Shown here: piece after piece, positions 6,679 to 6,846 of the stretch
Position numbering within the stretch: position 1 is the stretch's first letter
Layout of the letters: every line of letters begins with the position of its first letter
From: Verrucomicrobiota bacterium
GTDB lineage: Bacteria; Verrucomicrobiota; Verrucomicrobiia; Chthoniobacterales; Terrimicrobiaceae
Direction of reading: 5' to 3'
Length of the DNA stretch: 6,846 nt
Assembly (NCBI GenBank): GCA_026398285.1
Contig: JAPLTI010000322.1
Span: 1-6,846, forward strand
Position numbers and translations under genes: made by a program
Notes under the pieces: model-generated
Databases searched by the model: none
Told to the model about the DNA's origin: nothing
The model's input: the letters and a program-made list of their open reading frames with translations, nothing else

Positions 6679-6846
6679 GGTGCGTTAGATTCTTGTATCG
6701 GAAAAATGTTCAAAAAGGAAAGGAGGAAATGGAATTTTTTGGCAAAATGATGGGCTGCAAAATGAGTGGAACAGGTGTCCCGGAGCAGTCCTCGTGCCAA
6801 GCGCAGTGGTTCCTGATAGCGGCGTCTCTGTGAGCGCCGAAGGGGT
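6679..6846. other. Region upstream of the RTX gene: no convincing gene or promoter
   Basis: The minus-strand frame shared with the RTX gene is open from the window edge to the TAA at 6685-6687, but its translation looks like no protein I know. On the minus strand the 60 bases before the start are pyrimidine-rich (a CCTCCTTTCC tract at about 6715-6727) with no good -35/-10 pair at proper spacing. A 9-bp direct repeat lies at 6742-6765. Confidence 0.5.
6742..6765. repeat. 9-bp direct repeat GCAAAATGA, 15 bp apart
   Basis: GCAAAATGA occurs at 6742-6750 and again at 6757-6765 (TCATTTTGC twice in the direction of the RTX gene). It lies about 65-90 bp upstream of the RTX start, a suitable place for a regulator site. 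The copies are exact but short, and the role is unknown. Confidence 0.4.

Noticed and set aside
6223..6750. 175-codon plus-strand frame opposite the head of the RTX gene
   Set aside because: It lies antisense to the G+C-rich 5' part of a clear gene, where few stops are expected on the other strand. Its translation shows no recognisable motif.
6721..6833. 34-codon plus-strand frame starting at 6729 behind a perfect AGGAGG
   Set aside because: The AGGAGG is only 2 bases from the ATG, too close for normal initiation, and the product resembles nothing I know.
6685..6846. Minus-strand open frame reaching the right edge, possible end of an upstream gene or an N-terminal extension
   Set aside because: It is closed by TAA at 6685-6687 before the RTX start, and its 54-codon translation (Pro/Phe/Ser-rich) looks non-coding. 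A gene tail cannot be fully excluded because the window ends here.

Overview
The window looks like bacterial DNA, most probably from a cyanobacterium of the Synechococcus type. This is inferred from two features of the main gene: an N-terminal domain with an E-E-x-G-H motif and a C-terminal domain reading FVLGD...DYALITD. To my knowledge this pairing is typical of cyanobacterial RTX proteins. No marker gene in the window confirms it.

Everything I can support as coding lies on the minus strand. From right to left: (1) positions 6679-6846 form an upstream region with no convincing gene, holding a 9-bp direct repeat; (2) 649-6678 encodes one giant intact 2009-residue protein; (3) 402-643 holds what looks like a decayed fragment of a glycosyltransferase gene, broken by at least one frameshift; (4) 1-401 is the 5' third or so of a GT8-family glycosyltransferase gene, which runs off the left edge and has a clear DSD (DxD) motif.

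The giant protein is a mosaic. Residues 1-160 are a zincin-like domain with an altered active-site motif. Residues 161-200 are a strongly basic Ser/Gly linker. Residues about 231-1914 are calcium-binding RTX nonapeptides arranged in about 13 larger modules. A PPC-like beta domain is inserted inside one of these modules (residues about 553-674). Residues 1915-2009 are a C-terminal domain likely to carry the type I secretion signal. No signal peptide is visible, as expected for a type I substrate.

Taken together, this looks like a large secreted or cell-surface RTX protein next to sugar-transfer genes. A surface glycan or glycoprotein role is plausible but not shown: no type I transporter genes are in the window. 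The first 600 bases of the giant gene are much richer in G+C than the repeat region, which suggests the gene was assembled from parts with different histories.
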